A stretch of DNA of 64,000 nucleotides from an uncultured Candidatus Melainabacteria bacterium (GTDB lineage: Bacteria; Cyanobacteriota; Vampirovibrionia; Gastranaerophilales; Gastranaerophilaceae). Under the pieces are notes generated by a model, which was not told the origin of the DNA, made no database searches, and worked only from the letters and a program-made list of their open reading frames with translations. Within the stretch, counting starts at the first letter, position 1; each line of letters opens with the position of its first letter. A program made the translations under genes and the position numbers. This document shows, one piece after another, positions 42,853 through 51,297 of the stretch. Location of the stretch: contig CANARY010000007.1 of assembly GCA_947364235.1 (NCBI GenBank), positions 109,806 to 173,805 on the forward strand, in the 5' to 3' direction.

Positions 42853-44595
42853 CTACCTCTTGAATAGTTCTGCAATTTCACTTGTAGGGCAGGTGTATTC
42901 GTCTCTGCGTATATTAAATCTTTCTGCAAAAAGTTTTATCAATCCCAAATTCTCTGCCTCAATTGCTTTTTCTACCATATCCAAATCAAAGATATTCTTT
43001 TTATCTTTACATTGCCATCCTCCGGCTTCTACCAGCTTATTAAGGATAGATGACATTTTACACATTTTATCAAAATCATTGATATCAACAGGAATATCGG
43101 ACATTAAATGCCCAAAACCCTCTTCTGCAATGTTAAGAGAAGAATTGACAATATTTCTGTTTGCTTTGTATTCAATTAAAGAATCAAGCAGCATATCCAA
43201 TTCTTCAATCGTCAATTCGCCTTTTTTCTGATATAGTTCTTTAGCTTTCTTTATAATAAAATCCGGCATGTGACGAATTATTATCTCAGAATAGTTATTT
43301 CCTGTAAACTTAGCTGCATAATCAACAACACTTGTTCCGTTTTTTGTCTTACCATAAATATCAAAGCTTGGATGTTCTATAAGCGGTTCAAAATAAGAAG
43401 TCATCCAAAGGTTGTTATCCATTGCACGGAAAATTAAAGGTTCATCATGTATACTTATTTGTTCCATAACATCTGCATTTTGAAACTTAGTAATATAATC
43501 AATCAGATGTTTTCTATTCAATACTGCAAATTCAAGAGGTGATGATATATGAATTTGTGCATTACAAACGCTGCATGCCGTGATATCATATTTTTCATCT
43601 CCTAATTGATTTGTAAGGAAATATATCATATCAATACTTTTTTGTTTCAATGCAATAAAAGCAGCATTTTTACCTTGTGAATCATAAGCATTCCAATTAA
43701 CACCTTCAAGAGTTGTGAGGAATTTCAAAAGCTTTTCGTTACTCTCTTTAAATGCTTTTGTTACAAGAGTATCTCCGTTTCTGTTTCGGGAATTTATATC
43801 AATATCCGCATTTGCTTTAAAGAATTTTATTGTCAAATACGGACTTTCAAAACAGTTTTCCAAGTCAAAAATTTTAGCATCGTGCTCTTTTACATTTTTA
43901 AGAATTTCTCTTGCCTCGTCAGAAACTAACCCCCTTTTCATCAAATCAAGGCACTGGTTTGGATTTTCACCTTTTGAGAGCAAAAATTTTAAAAGTTCAA
44001 GGTTGTTGTTTTCAAGTGCTAAAAGCGGAGCAGACTTACTTTTGTCCATATTTAACGATTCCCAGTAAGCTTTTGTGTCTTTATCAGCTAATCTTCGTTC
44101 GTTTTTTTGAACAGGGATCCAAACTCTCAAATTTTTAAGAGCTGATAAAAAGTATTCCCTTATTTCTTGGTATTCAGGCTTGTCCGGAATGCTCGCAATC
44201 CGCGGAATAAGGTAATCGCTTTGCGTAATAAACTGAAAATAATTACCCTCTTCTATTTTTTCAAAGATTTTTAATTCATGTTGATACTTAGATTCAGCAT
44301 GTTTTCTATAAAATGAGGGTTTGAGACTTTCAATAACTCCGCCAAGTTCTTCAAGACTCTTGAAAAGAAATTTCTGCCCTTTTTTACCGATTGAAAGAGC
44401 AAATTCTGTCGGTTTAGTAAACAAATAACCGTTTGTTCCATTTATAAAAATGTCGTATTCCTGAGACCACTTTTTTAAAAAATCGTTACCCATCAATGCT
44501 TCTCCGGTTGTTCCGAGTCCCTTGAGTGCGCCTCGAGACGCCTTTAGCATTTGAAAATTCGGATTACTGTTTGATACTGGTGAAACTTGCATCAT
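42853..44595 (-). CDS. Ankyrin-type paralogue A, 580 aa
   Basis: A 580-residue protein starting MMQVSPVSNSNPNFQMLKAS. The central part has recognisable ankyrin units (SKSAPLLALENNNLELLKFL; NRNGDTLVTKAFKESNEKLL; DSQGKNAAFIALKQKSIDMI) and a CSVC knuckle in ITACSVCNAQI. The C-terminus carries the shared module (GFGHLMSDIPVDINDFDKM). It overlaps the AAA+ gene upstream by 4 bp, so expression is coupled to the ATPase. Function inferred only as protein binding. Confidence 0.78.
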   Translation of the reverse strand: MMQVSPVSNSNPNFQMLKASRGALKGLGTTGEALMGNDFLKKWSQEYDIFINGTNGYLFTKPTEFALSIGKKGQKFLFKSLEELGGVIESLKPSFYRKHAESKYQHELKIFEKIEEGNYFQFITQSDYLIPRIASIPDKPEYQEIREYFLSALKNLRVWIPVQKNERRLADKDTKAYWESLNMDKSKSAPLLALENNNLELLKFLLSKGENPNQCLDLMKRGLVSDEAREILKNVKEHDAKIFDLENCFESPYLTIKFFKANADIDINSRNRNGDTLVTKAFKESNEKLLKFLTTLEGVNWNAYDSQGKNAAFIALKQKSIDMIYFLTNQLGDEKYDITACSVCNAQIHISSPLEFAVLNRKHLIDYITKFQNADVMEQISIHDEPLIFRAMDNNLWMTSYFEPLIEHPSFDIYGKTKNGTSVVDYAAKFTGNNYSEIIIRHMPDFIIKKAKELYQKKGELTIEELDMLLDSLIEYKANRNIVNSSLNIAEEGFGHLMSDIPVDINDFDKMCKMSSILNKLVEAGGWQCKDKKNIFDLDMVEKAIEAENLGLIKLFAERFNIRRDEYTCPTSEIAELFKR

Positions 44596-46988
44596 CTAAC
44601 CTTTCTGATTAATTCTAGAGAACTTTCCAGAGTAATTGGTTTTCGTGTTTTAATACTATCTCTCACAATGTTTAAAATTGATTGAGAAATTTTACTTATG
44701 GAAAGTCCGTTAAATGCTTCTGCGAGTTTTTGTATGGCTTCGGTATTATTTATAGCTTTTGTAATTGGTCTGTCATCAAGAAGTTTCTTTATTATTCCCA
44801 ATCTTGATTTCAAGTCAGGATTACCGACATATACACAAACACCAAGCCTGTCAGCGTTTTCATAAAAAGCAGGCTCTATTTGATTAAGGTCATTTGTTGC
44901 CATAGCGTAAATTATTCCGTCTTCCTGCGCCGTCATAATCATATCTTTAAAGAAATTTGTTTCCTCAATATTATGAGAATGTGTCATCATAGAACCGCTC
45001 GTTCTTGGTACAAGCTGCTGGGCTTCATCCATAAATAGAATACTTCTTTCTCCTGTCATCTTAAATTTATAAGCCAGCTGGTCACGTACTTCCTGAGCAT
45101 TTTTTGCAAGCTGGTGGATAAACGAGCTGCCTATATTTCCTGTATTCAATGAATAAACAGGAAGCTTCATTTCGTTTGCAATAGCTTTAATGATAGTTGT
45201 TTTACCATTTCCCGGAGGTCCGTGAAGAATAAAGCCTTTTGTAATCGGAAGTTTGTTTTCTTTTAATAGAGCTAAAGTTTCAGGCTGATATATTTCAAGA
45301 ATTTCTTCTCTAAGTGTTGTTTTAACTTCATCCATCCCGCCCAGATTATCTAACTTTTTCGGGTCTGTTTCGCTCATTAACATTCTTGGATGTTTCGTAT
45401 CATACATTATTGTTGAGTCTTCGCTGATATTTAGCCTGTGTCCTGCGTTTTTTGAGTTTTGCGAAAGCATTTTTTCAATATCTTTTTTCTTACGAACTTT
45501 TACTGCTGTATCAAAAGCATCTTCCAGCTTGACTCCGTTTATTACAGTATCTGCTAATGCGTCATTAACGATAGCAGATACAGAGGCTGCAACCATTCCA
45601 TTACATCTTTTTGCAATTTCTTCAAGAATATTGTTGTTTTTCAGAACTCTAGCGGCCTCAGAATTATCTTTCCTTGCGGTAAGCATATTCTTAATAATAG
45701 CTTCTGCAGCTTTTGCATCGCAATGTTCAAAATGAATTACAGTACCCATTCTGCCGTCACGTGTAAGAGAATCCGGCAGAGATTCAAGTTCGTTGGTAGT
45801 TCCGATAAACAAAATTTTATTCCTGCCTCGTTCTACTTCTTGCAAAAGTGTATTAACTTCTTCTGCACCGTGCTGGCTTTGACCTTTCTGGAAATGGTCA
45901 ATTTCATCCATAAGAAGAATACTTGCTTCTCCTGTTTCATCAAATTTTGTAATAAGCTGGTCAACTATTCGTCCGATTTGTTTACTTGTTTCGTGTACGT
46001 AACTTGAGCCGACTTCAGACATTTTAAGATTATAGAGGGGTATGTTTAAGCTTCTTGCAAGAGCTTTTGCCATGTATGTTTTACTTGTACCCGGGTCTCC
46101 TGCAAAAATACCGCCAGCAGGAAGCTGAATTTTTGCTTCTCTGAGTTTGTCCGCATTTTGCCAAGGTTTTAAGATAGACTCCTCAATGCCGGATTTTGTA
46201 GTAGGCATTCCGGCAATTGTTTCAAAACTTTCTGCATCAAAAACTGTTGGCTGATAACGTCTAAGTGTTGTATCATACATTGAAGTTTTATTGTATTCAT
46301 TGATTTCCGGAATATTTTGTTCTTTAGAGAATTCTTTAATTCTGTTTAGCAATGACAAGGTTGTAACTTTTTCATCTTGCTCGGTTGCTGCATAAACTAC
46401 TGCATCATCAATTACGTGTTTGATTTGAGCGATTGAAAACCCTTGAGTTTTTTCTGCGATTTCTTTCAAATCGATTTCTTTCAAGAGTTCTTTGTTCTTG
46501 CTGTAGCGCTCAATATATGCTAATCTTGCTGCTGTATCCGGGGCTTTAAAGCTTAAAATTTTGTCAACTTTGCCGGGGGTTAAAATTGCTTTTGGAATGT
46601 TTTCGGAACATTCGGTTGAAAATATAATCAGTGAACCGCGTTTTGCTGTTTCATTAAGAGTTCTCATTAATTCGTTGGTGAGTTGACCGTTAGAAGCATT
46701 TTCACCATATAAATTATCCAGACCACGTAAATAAATGATGGCACGTTGTTTATTTGTCTGGAAATTTTTCTCAATAATATTAATTAATTGAGAAATTTCT
46801 CCAGCTCCTGATACTTCAAAAACCGGCATTAAAGCTTCTGCACCAAGAGCTTTAACCAAAGTTGTTTTACCATTCCCCGGAGGAGCTGTAAGTAAGATTC
46901 CGTTCGGAATTGTAGTCAGATTTTGAGATAACTCTTTTACGATTTTTTCATTTATAACCGGTTCTACTACACTTTTTCTTAAAGTACT
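44592..46988 (-). CDS. Triple AAA+ ATPase, C-terminal part of a split gene
   Basis: A 798-codon frame with three AAA+ modules. Module 1 has Walker A PPGNGKTT (about 46858-46886) but a degenerate Walker B (YLRGLDNL) and no arginine finger. Module 2 has GDPGTSKT (about 46080-46104) with LLMDEID and RDGRMG. Module 3 has GPPGNGKTT (about 45197-45224) with LFMDEAQQL. Modules 2 and 3 look active and resemble FtsH/p97-like classic AAA domains. There is no plausible start codon: the only in-frame initiator-like codon, TTG at 46857-46859, lies inside Walker A. The frame continues upstream directly into the ankyrin gene across a single TAA at 46989, so this is probably the 3' part of one interrupted gene. 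Confidence 0.8.
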   Translation of the reverse strand, partial: STLRKSVVEPVINEKIVKELSQNLTTIPNGILLTAPPGNGKTTLVKALGAEALMPVFEVSGAGEISQLINIIEKNFQTNKQRAIIYLRGLDNLYGENASNGQLTNELMRTLNETAKRGSLIIFSTECSENIPKAILTPGKVDKILSFKAPDTAARLAYIERYSKNKELLKEIDLKEIAEKTQGFSIAQIKHVIDDAVVYAATEQDEKVTTLSLLNRIKEFSKEQNIPEINEYNKTSMYDTTLRRYQPTVFDAESFETIAGMPTTKSGIEESILKPWQNADKLREAKIQLPAGGIFAGDPGTSKTYMAKALARSLNIPLYNLKMSEVGSSYVHETSKQIGRIVDQLITKFDETGEASILLMDEIDHFQKGQSQHGAEEVNTLLQEVERGRNKILFIGTTNELESLPDSLTRDGRMGTVIHFEHCDAKAAEAIIKNMLTARKDNSEAARVLKNNNILEEIAKRCNGMVAASVSAIVNDALADTVINGVKLEDAFDTAVKVRKKKDIEKMLSQNSKNAGHRLNISEDSTIMYDTKHPRMLMSETDPKKLDNLGGMDEVKTTLREEILEIYQPETLALLKENKLPITKGFILHGPPGNGKTTIIKAIANEMKLPVYSLNTGNIGSSFIHQLAKNAQEVRDQLAYKFKMTGERSILFMDEAQQLVPRTSGSMMTHSHNIEETNFFKDMIMTAQEDGIIYAMATNDLNQIEPAFYENADRLGVCVYVGNPDLKSRLGIIKKLLDDRPITKAINNTEAIQKLAEAFNGLSISKISQSILNIVRDSIKTRKPITLESSLELIRKVR

Positions 46989-47867
46989 TTATACGCTGTC
47001 CAATCCTACAATGTAATCCAGATTAGGAATTTCTAATGTATCAATTCGCTTGAAATTATTTGTACCGTCAATTTTGATATCCGGTAAAAGAGTTTCTTTC
47101 TTGGTTTTATTAATTTTAACGTCATCTTCTAATTTTTGAATTTTTTCTTCTTTGGTAATGTCTTTTGAAGGGGCAGCTATTTCTTTGGTGTTTTCTTCAG
47201 AAGGTACAGGTGCAGTTTCTTCTGTTTTAGGGGAGAACATTGAGAAGAAGGATTTTTTAGGTTTTTCTTCAAATTTTTTCTCTTCGATATTCTTTTCTTT
47301 AACCGGTTCTTCTTTTGTTTCCGCTTTTTTTGCGTATGTTTCTTGAGCTGCGGCTTGTTTTAAAGGAGTTGTATCAATCTTTGGTTCAGGTTGAATTCTC
47401 TGTTCTTGGATTTTTTTGACTTTTTCAGCAGTAACGTTTTTTACGCGTTCACGAATTTCGTCAGGTAGAAATTCATTGGTTCCTGCTGGAACCAAATTAT
47501 TATCTAGAGCGTATGGATTTGCACCTTTTTGAAGCATCAGTCTTGCAGTTTTTGTGCTTGCTGCAACTGCAAGCGGGGTTTTTCCTCCTTCTCCTCGTAA
47601 ATCGAGTAATTCGCGTGCTTTTGCCGGGTTATGAAGCATTTGTTTAAGGGTCTCAAAAAAGTCTTTTTTTACTATAAAGTGTATTATGTGGTCACCGTTT
47701 GCATCAACAGGATTTATTAAGTCAGGGTATTTTCTTATATATAATAGAACTGATTTCTCATCTTTTAAGCTTTCCAGCGTGTTGAATATTTTAGAATTAG
47801 GGTCATTTGCTTTAAAATTCGTGCTTTTTTTGCTTATATTTGGTGAGTAAATCTTAATAATTTGCAT
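46989..47867 (-). CDS. Ankyrin N-terminal part of the split AAA+ gene, 292 aa
   Basis: A 292-residue frame starting MQIIKIYSPNISKKSTNFKA, with the N-terminal F-K-A-N tag. Ankyrin units follow at about 55-130 (NGDHIIHFIVKKDFFETLKQ; GEGGKTPLAVAASTKTARLM). A charged, low-complexity linker at about 150-250 (KAETKEEPVKEKNIEEKK) leads to IPNLDYIVGLDSV, which matches the entry helix of an AAA+ module (compare LDNLGGMDEVKTTL in module 3). The TAA falls exactly where that module continues with K, and the same frame goes on as STLRKSVVEPV. AAGGAG lies 10 bp before the ATG. As it stands the product is an ankyrin protein with a truncated end. Confidence 0.8.
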   Translation of the reverse strand: MQIIKIYSPNISKKSTNFKANDPNSKIFNTLESLKDEKSVLLYIRKYPDLINPVDANGDHIIHFIVKKDFFETLKQMLHNPAKARELLDLRGEGGKTPLAVAASTKTARLMLQKGANPYALDNNLVPAGTNEFLPDEIRERVKNVTAEKVKKIQEQRIQPEPKIDTTPLKQAAAQETYAKKAETKEEPVKEKNIEEKKFEEKPKKSFFSMFSPKTEETAPVPSEENTKEIAAPSKDITKEEKIQKLEDDVKINKTKKETLLPDIKIDGTNNFKRIDTLEIPNLDYIVGLDSV

Positions 47868-48005
47868 GGGTATAATGTCTCCTTATATTCGTTTAAATCT
47901 TGTAAAAAATAAATTTGCTAGTTAGCTAACAATTTTTCAACAATGTGAGCATAAAAGAAAATTCTAAGATAATTTCTCTAACAGAGCGATTGGATAAAAC
48001 ACGCA
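47868..48005. other. Upstream region of the ankyrin/AAA+ block
   Basis: No gene seen. It holds a perfect 10-bp palindrome GTTAGCTAAC (47921-47930) within the longer TTGTTAGCTAACTAGCAA (minus strand), placed where an operator would overlap the promoter of the leftward block. No convincing -35/-10 pair could be assigned. Confidence 0.45.
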
Positions 48006-48029
48006 TAAAAAAAGAGCCCGAAGGCTCTA
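48006..48029 (-). terminator. tRNA-Arg terminator
   Basis: Minus strand AGAGCC-TTCG-GGCTCT followed by seven T, just downstream of tRNA-Arg. Confidence 0.92.
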
Positions 48030-48035
48030 TTTAAG

Positions 48036-48112
<77 letters not shown>

Positions 48113-48216
48113 TTACTTTTCTACTGCAAGCTTAACGCTCAATGTATCTCAACTATACCAGCAACAAGAAAATTTTTCAACCATATTTAATAAAGTAAAT
48201 TTTCATTAACAAAACC

Positions 48217-48245
48217 TTGTTTCATCTCTGCATTTTGCATAAAAT
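48217..48245 (+). promoter_or_regulatory. Promoter of the proA-tyrA unit
   Basis: TTGTTT (48217-48222), 17-bp spacer, TAAAAT (48240-48245), about 32 bp before the first ATG. Confidence 0.55.
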
Positions 48246-48277
48246 TAATTCAACAGCTATCACAATAAGGAGAAGGT

Positions 48278-48499
48278 ATGAGCGAACAAAACAGAAGAAA
48301 TCCATACATGGATTATAGAAATGTTGTGCCATTTATGGATTTGTCAGGTTTTATTGTTAAGCAGCCAAATGTTATGGATGAAAAACCAGCTTTGTCTTTG
48401 CAAGAACATTTGATGAAAAAGAAGTTTTCAAAAATGGTCAATTTAAGGCGCATGCAGTACAGTAAGCTTTGTGAGGAATACAGAAATGGAAGAAAATAA
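48278..48499 (+). CDS. Unknown small protein before proA, 73 aa
   Basis: A 73-residue basic protein (MSEQNRRNPYMDYRNVVPF...) with AAGGAG upstream. It overlaps proA by 14 bp and carries the proA ribosome site in its end, so the two are coupled. No family recognised. Confidence 0.6.
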   Translation: MSEQNRRNPYMDYRNVVPFMDLSGFIVKQPNVMDEKPALSLQEHLMKKKFSKMVNLRRMQYSKLCEEYRNGRK

Positions 48500-49742
48500 T
48501 TTTATTGAACTTGCTAAAAATGCAAAATATGCTTCCAAAAAAGCTGCTTCGCTTTCTACTGAACTCAAAAATCAAGCCCTTTTAAATATTGCAAATAACT
48601 TAAAAGCAAATGCTGACAAAATTTTTGATGCAAATAAAAAAGACCTTGATGAAGCAAAAATACTTGTAGAAAAAGGCGAGCTTAAACAATCTGTATTTAA
48701 TCGCCTAAAGCTTGACGAAAACAAAATGCGCGATATGATTCAAGGAATTATTGATATTTCAAACCTTGAAGATCCTGTTGGAAAAGTCCTTTTGCGCAGA
48801 GAGCTTGATAAAAAGCTTGTTTTGACAAAAGTCTCATGTCCGATTGGAGTTTTAGGCATAATTTTTGAAGCACGTCCGGATGTAATTTCTCAAATATCAG
48901 CGCTTGCAATCAAATCTTCAAATGCAGTTATTTTAAAAGGCGGAAAAGAGTCTGTAAATACCAACAAAGAAATTATGCGCGTTATTCAAGAAGCTCTTGA
49001 TAATACAAAAGATTTTCCTAAAAATATTTTGACTCAAGTTTTTTCACGAGATGATGTTAAATACATGCTTTCGCAAGATAAATATATTGATTTAATTATT
49101 CCTAGGGGAGGAAACAATCTGGTAAAATTTATAAAAGACAATACAAAAATTCCTGTTCTGGGCCATGCAGATGGTATTTGCCATATATTTACCGATGAGA
49201 GTGCTGATTTAGGAAAAGCTAAACGTATTATTATTGATGCTAAAACTCAGTATCCGAGTGCTTGTAATTCAGTAGAAACTCTTTTGATTCATAAGAATTT
49301 CAGAGAAAAAGAAGAATTATTGGACGCTTTAAAAGCTGCTGGTATAGAATTAATCTTTACTCCTGAAAGCTGGCATACTGAATATTCTGATAAAATTCTT
49401 TCTGTTAAAGAAGCAGCTTCTCTTGAAGAAGCTATTGAGCATATAAATGAGTTTTCTTCAGGGCATACAGAATCAATTATTACGGAAAATGCTGAAAACG
49501 CAAAAATATTTATGAATGCTGTTGATTCAGCGGGTGTGTATCATAATGTATCAACTCGTTTTGCTGACGGATTCAGGTATGGTTTTGGAGCTGAAGTCGG
49601 AATCTCAACTAACAAAACACACGCAAGAGGTCCGGTCGGCTTGGAAGGACTTACTATTTATAAATACAATATCCAAGGAGATGGTGATACTGTAAAAGAT
49701 TATGCAGATGGAGTTAAGAAATTTAATCATAAGGATTTATAG
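48486..49742 (+). CDS. proA: Glutamate-5-semialdehyde dehydrogenase
   Basis: A 418-residue gamma-glutamyl phosphate reductase, the second step of proline synthesis, reducing glutamyl-5-phosphate with NADPH. Family landmarks: IFEARPDVISQI, ILKGGKES, and the catalytic cysteine in YPSACNSVETLL. RGPVGLEGLTIYKY closes the C-terminus. I chose the ATG at 48486 because GAGG is 8-10 bp upstream. No proB is visible in the window. tyrA starts on the next base after the stop. Confidence 0.96.
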   Translation: MEENNFIELAKNAKYASKKAASLSTELKNQALLNIANNLKANADKIFDANKKDLDEAKILVEKGELKQSVFNRLKLDENKMRDMIQGIIDISNLEDPVGKVLLRRELDKKLVLTKVSCPIGVLGIIFEARPDVISQISALAIKSSNAVILKGGKESVNTNKEIMRVIQEALDNTKDFPKNILTQVFSRDDVKYMLSQDKYIDLIIPRGGNNLVKFIKDNTKIPVLGHADGICHIFTDESADLGKAKRIIIDAKTQYPSACNSVETLLIHKNFREKEELLDALKAAGIELIFTPESWHTEYSDKILSVKEAASLEEAIEHINEFSSGHTESIITENAENAKIFMNAVDSAGVYHNVSTRFADGFRYGFGAEVGISTNKTHARGPVGLEGLTIYKYNIQGDGDTVKDYADGVKKFNHKDL

Positions 49743-50504
49743 ATGAAAATAGGAGTTATTGGGCTGGGGTTAATCGGCGGTTCTATTTTTAAAGGACTGT
49801 CTATGCTGCACGAAGTTACAGGGGTTTCACGATCTGTTAAAGAGCATGGAGTAAGCGGTGACTATTCAACTTTAAAAGGCTGTGATGTTGTATTTGTATG
49901 TACTCCAATGAACAAAACGCTTGAGATTTTGGATAAGTTAGAAAATTATCTTGATGAAAGGACAATTGTAACAGATGTTTGCAGCTTAAAAGAGTTTGTC
50001 TCTCATAAATCTTATAAGTTTAAGTTTATTCCTTCTCACCCTATGGCTGGTACAGAACATAATGGATGGGAGCATTCATTTCCTGAACTATTTAAAGGTG
50101 CTGCTTGGGCAGTGACTTTAAAAGATGATACAGATATAAAAGATTTTGAAGTTCTTAAATCTGTAATAAATGATTTGGGGGCAGAAACTATTATGACAAC
50201 TCCTAGAGAACATGATAAAGCAGTTGCTTTAATTTCGCATGCTCCTATGCTTGTTGCTCAGGCTCTTTGTAAGAACATAGAGAATAATGAGCTTGCTCAA
50301 AAACTTGCCTCATCAGGATTCCGTGATACAACAAGATTGGCGCTTTCTAATATAGAGATGGCTAACGATATGATTGTTATGAATAATGAAAATATTAAAG
50401 ATGTTGTTTCTCTCCTGAATAACAATATAGAAGCAATTCTGGATAGTGATTATAAAAAAACTGCAGATGAAATTAAAGGATTTAGGCAAAAACTTTATAC
50501 TTAG
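49743..50504 (+). CDS. tyrA: Prephenate dehydrogenase
   Basis: A 253-residue TyrA. An N-terminal dinucleotide fold has GLGLIGGSIFKGL at 7-19. The catalytic region has SHPMAGTEHNGWEHS, and EHDKAVALISHAP supplies the conserved histidine. It converts prephenate to 4-hydroxyphenylpyruvate with NAD(P)+; arogenate specificity cannot be excluded. No ACT or chorismate-mutase domain. Directly abuts proA. Confidence 0.93.
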   Translation: MKIGVIGLGLIGGSIFKGLSMLHEVTGVSRSVKEHGVSGDYSTLKGCDVVFVCTPMNKTLEILDKLENYLDERTIVTDVCSLKEFVSHKSYKFKFIPSHPMAGTEHNGWEHSFPELFKGAAWAVTLKDDTDIKDFEVLKSVINDLGAETIMTTPREHDKAVALISHAPMLVAQALCKNIENNELAQKLASSGFRDTTRLALSNIEMANDMIVMNNENIKDVVSLLNNNIEAILDSDYKKTADEIKGFRQKLYT

Positions 50505-50547
50505 CAAAAAAAATTTTTATGGGGTTTAATATATTTAGGAGAAAATT

Positions 50548-51297
50548 ATGAATTTAACAGTTAAACCTTATAGTACGGTACATCAAATTAAAACAAACCA
50601 AAAAACGCAGAAAAACAATTCAGAGCTTGCTTTTACAGGTATAAAAAAGAACGTAAAACTTACAACAACTCTTTCTGCTTTTGCTGCATCTGCACTTGCT
50701 GCTGTTGGAATAAAGCAGAATAATACACAAATGCAAAAAGCAGCTTCAAAGCGAAAATTAACCCCTTATGAAAGAGCAGAGAAAGAAGCTCCAAATTTTG
50801 TAAATGCTTTGAAATCAATGAAGCATAAAACGATTAATGATAAAGGTAGAAAAGTTACCGTGCCTGATTTTTCAAATGATACAATTGTTGTTTTGCATCG
50901 AGAAAACAAGAAGAATCCAAAGCTTTCCTATGAACTTGTTAATTATGTCCGTTCAAAAAGTCTGGAAACTATTGATGCGCATCAAACTGAAATTATTCTC
51001 CAGGCTTTAAAACAAAGACCGCAAACTCTTAAAGAACGCTATTATCCAGGAGAACCTGAGCAAACTAGTAAGTTTATGGATATATATAATTATGAGAATT
51101 CTGCAGAAATGTATGAAGTTCTTGATAATTTAGGTAAAAATTCAGGAAAACGATTCAAAACAGATGAAATAGACTTCTTAGTTGATGCTTTTGTTTTGTA
51201 TCCGGAAAAAACAATTAAGCTTATAAATCTTAAGGATGAAAATGGTTTGAGGAAGCTGGAAGCAGAAGAAATTTTTAACCTATGCTTTGAGAAGTAA
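50548..51297 (+). CDS. Unknown tagged protein, 249 aa
   Basis: A 249-residue protein. A basic, Asn/Gln-rich leader ends in the tag SELAFTGIKKN (about 28-38), followed by a hydrophobic stretch LSAFAASALAAVGI (45-60) too short and polar for certain membrane insertion, then a soluble helical domain. AGGAG precedes the ATG. Its end overlaps the convergent M16 peptidase gene by 18 bp. No family recognised. Confidence 0.65.
   Translation: MNLTVKPYSTVHQIKTNQKTQKNNSELAFTGIKKNVKLTTTLSAFAASALAAVGIKQNNTQMQKAASKRKLTPYERAEKEAPNFVNALKSMKHKTINDKGRKVTVPDFSNDTIVVLHRENKKNPKLSYELVNYVRSKSLETIDAHQTEIILQALKQRPQTLKERYYPGEPEQTSKFMDIYNYENSAEMYEVLDNLGKNSGKRFKTDEIDFLVDAFVLYPEKTIKLINLKDENGLRKLEAEEIFNLCFEK

Noticed and set aside
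44592..46859. AAA+ gene started at the TTG near 46857 as an independent gene
   Set aside because: That start would cut through Walker A and has no ribosome site; the frame clearly continues upstream to the TAA at 46989.
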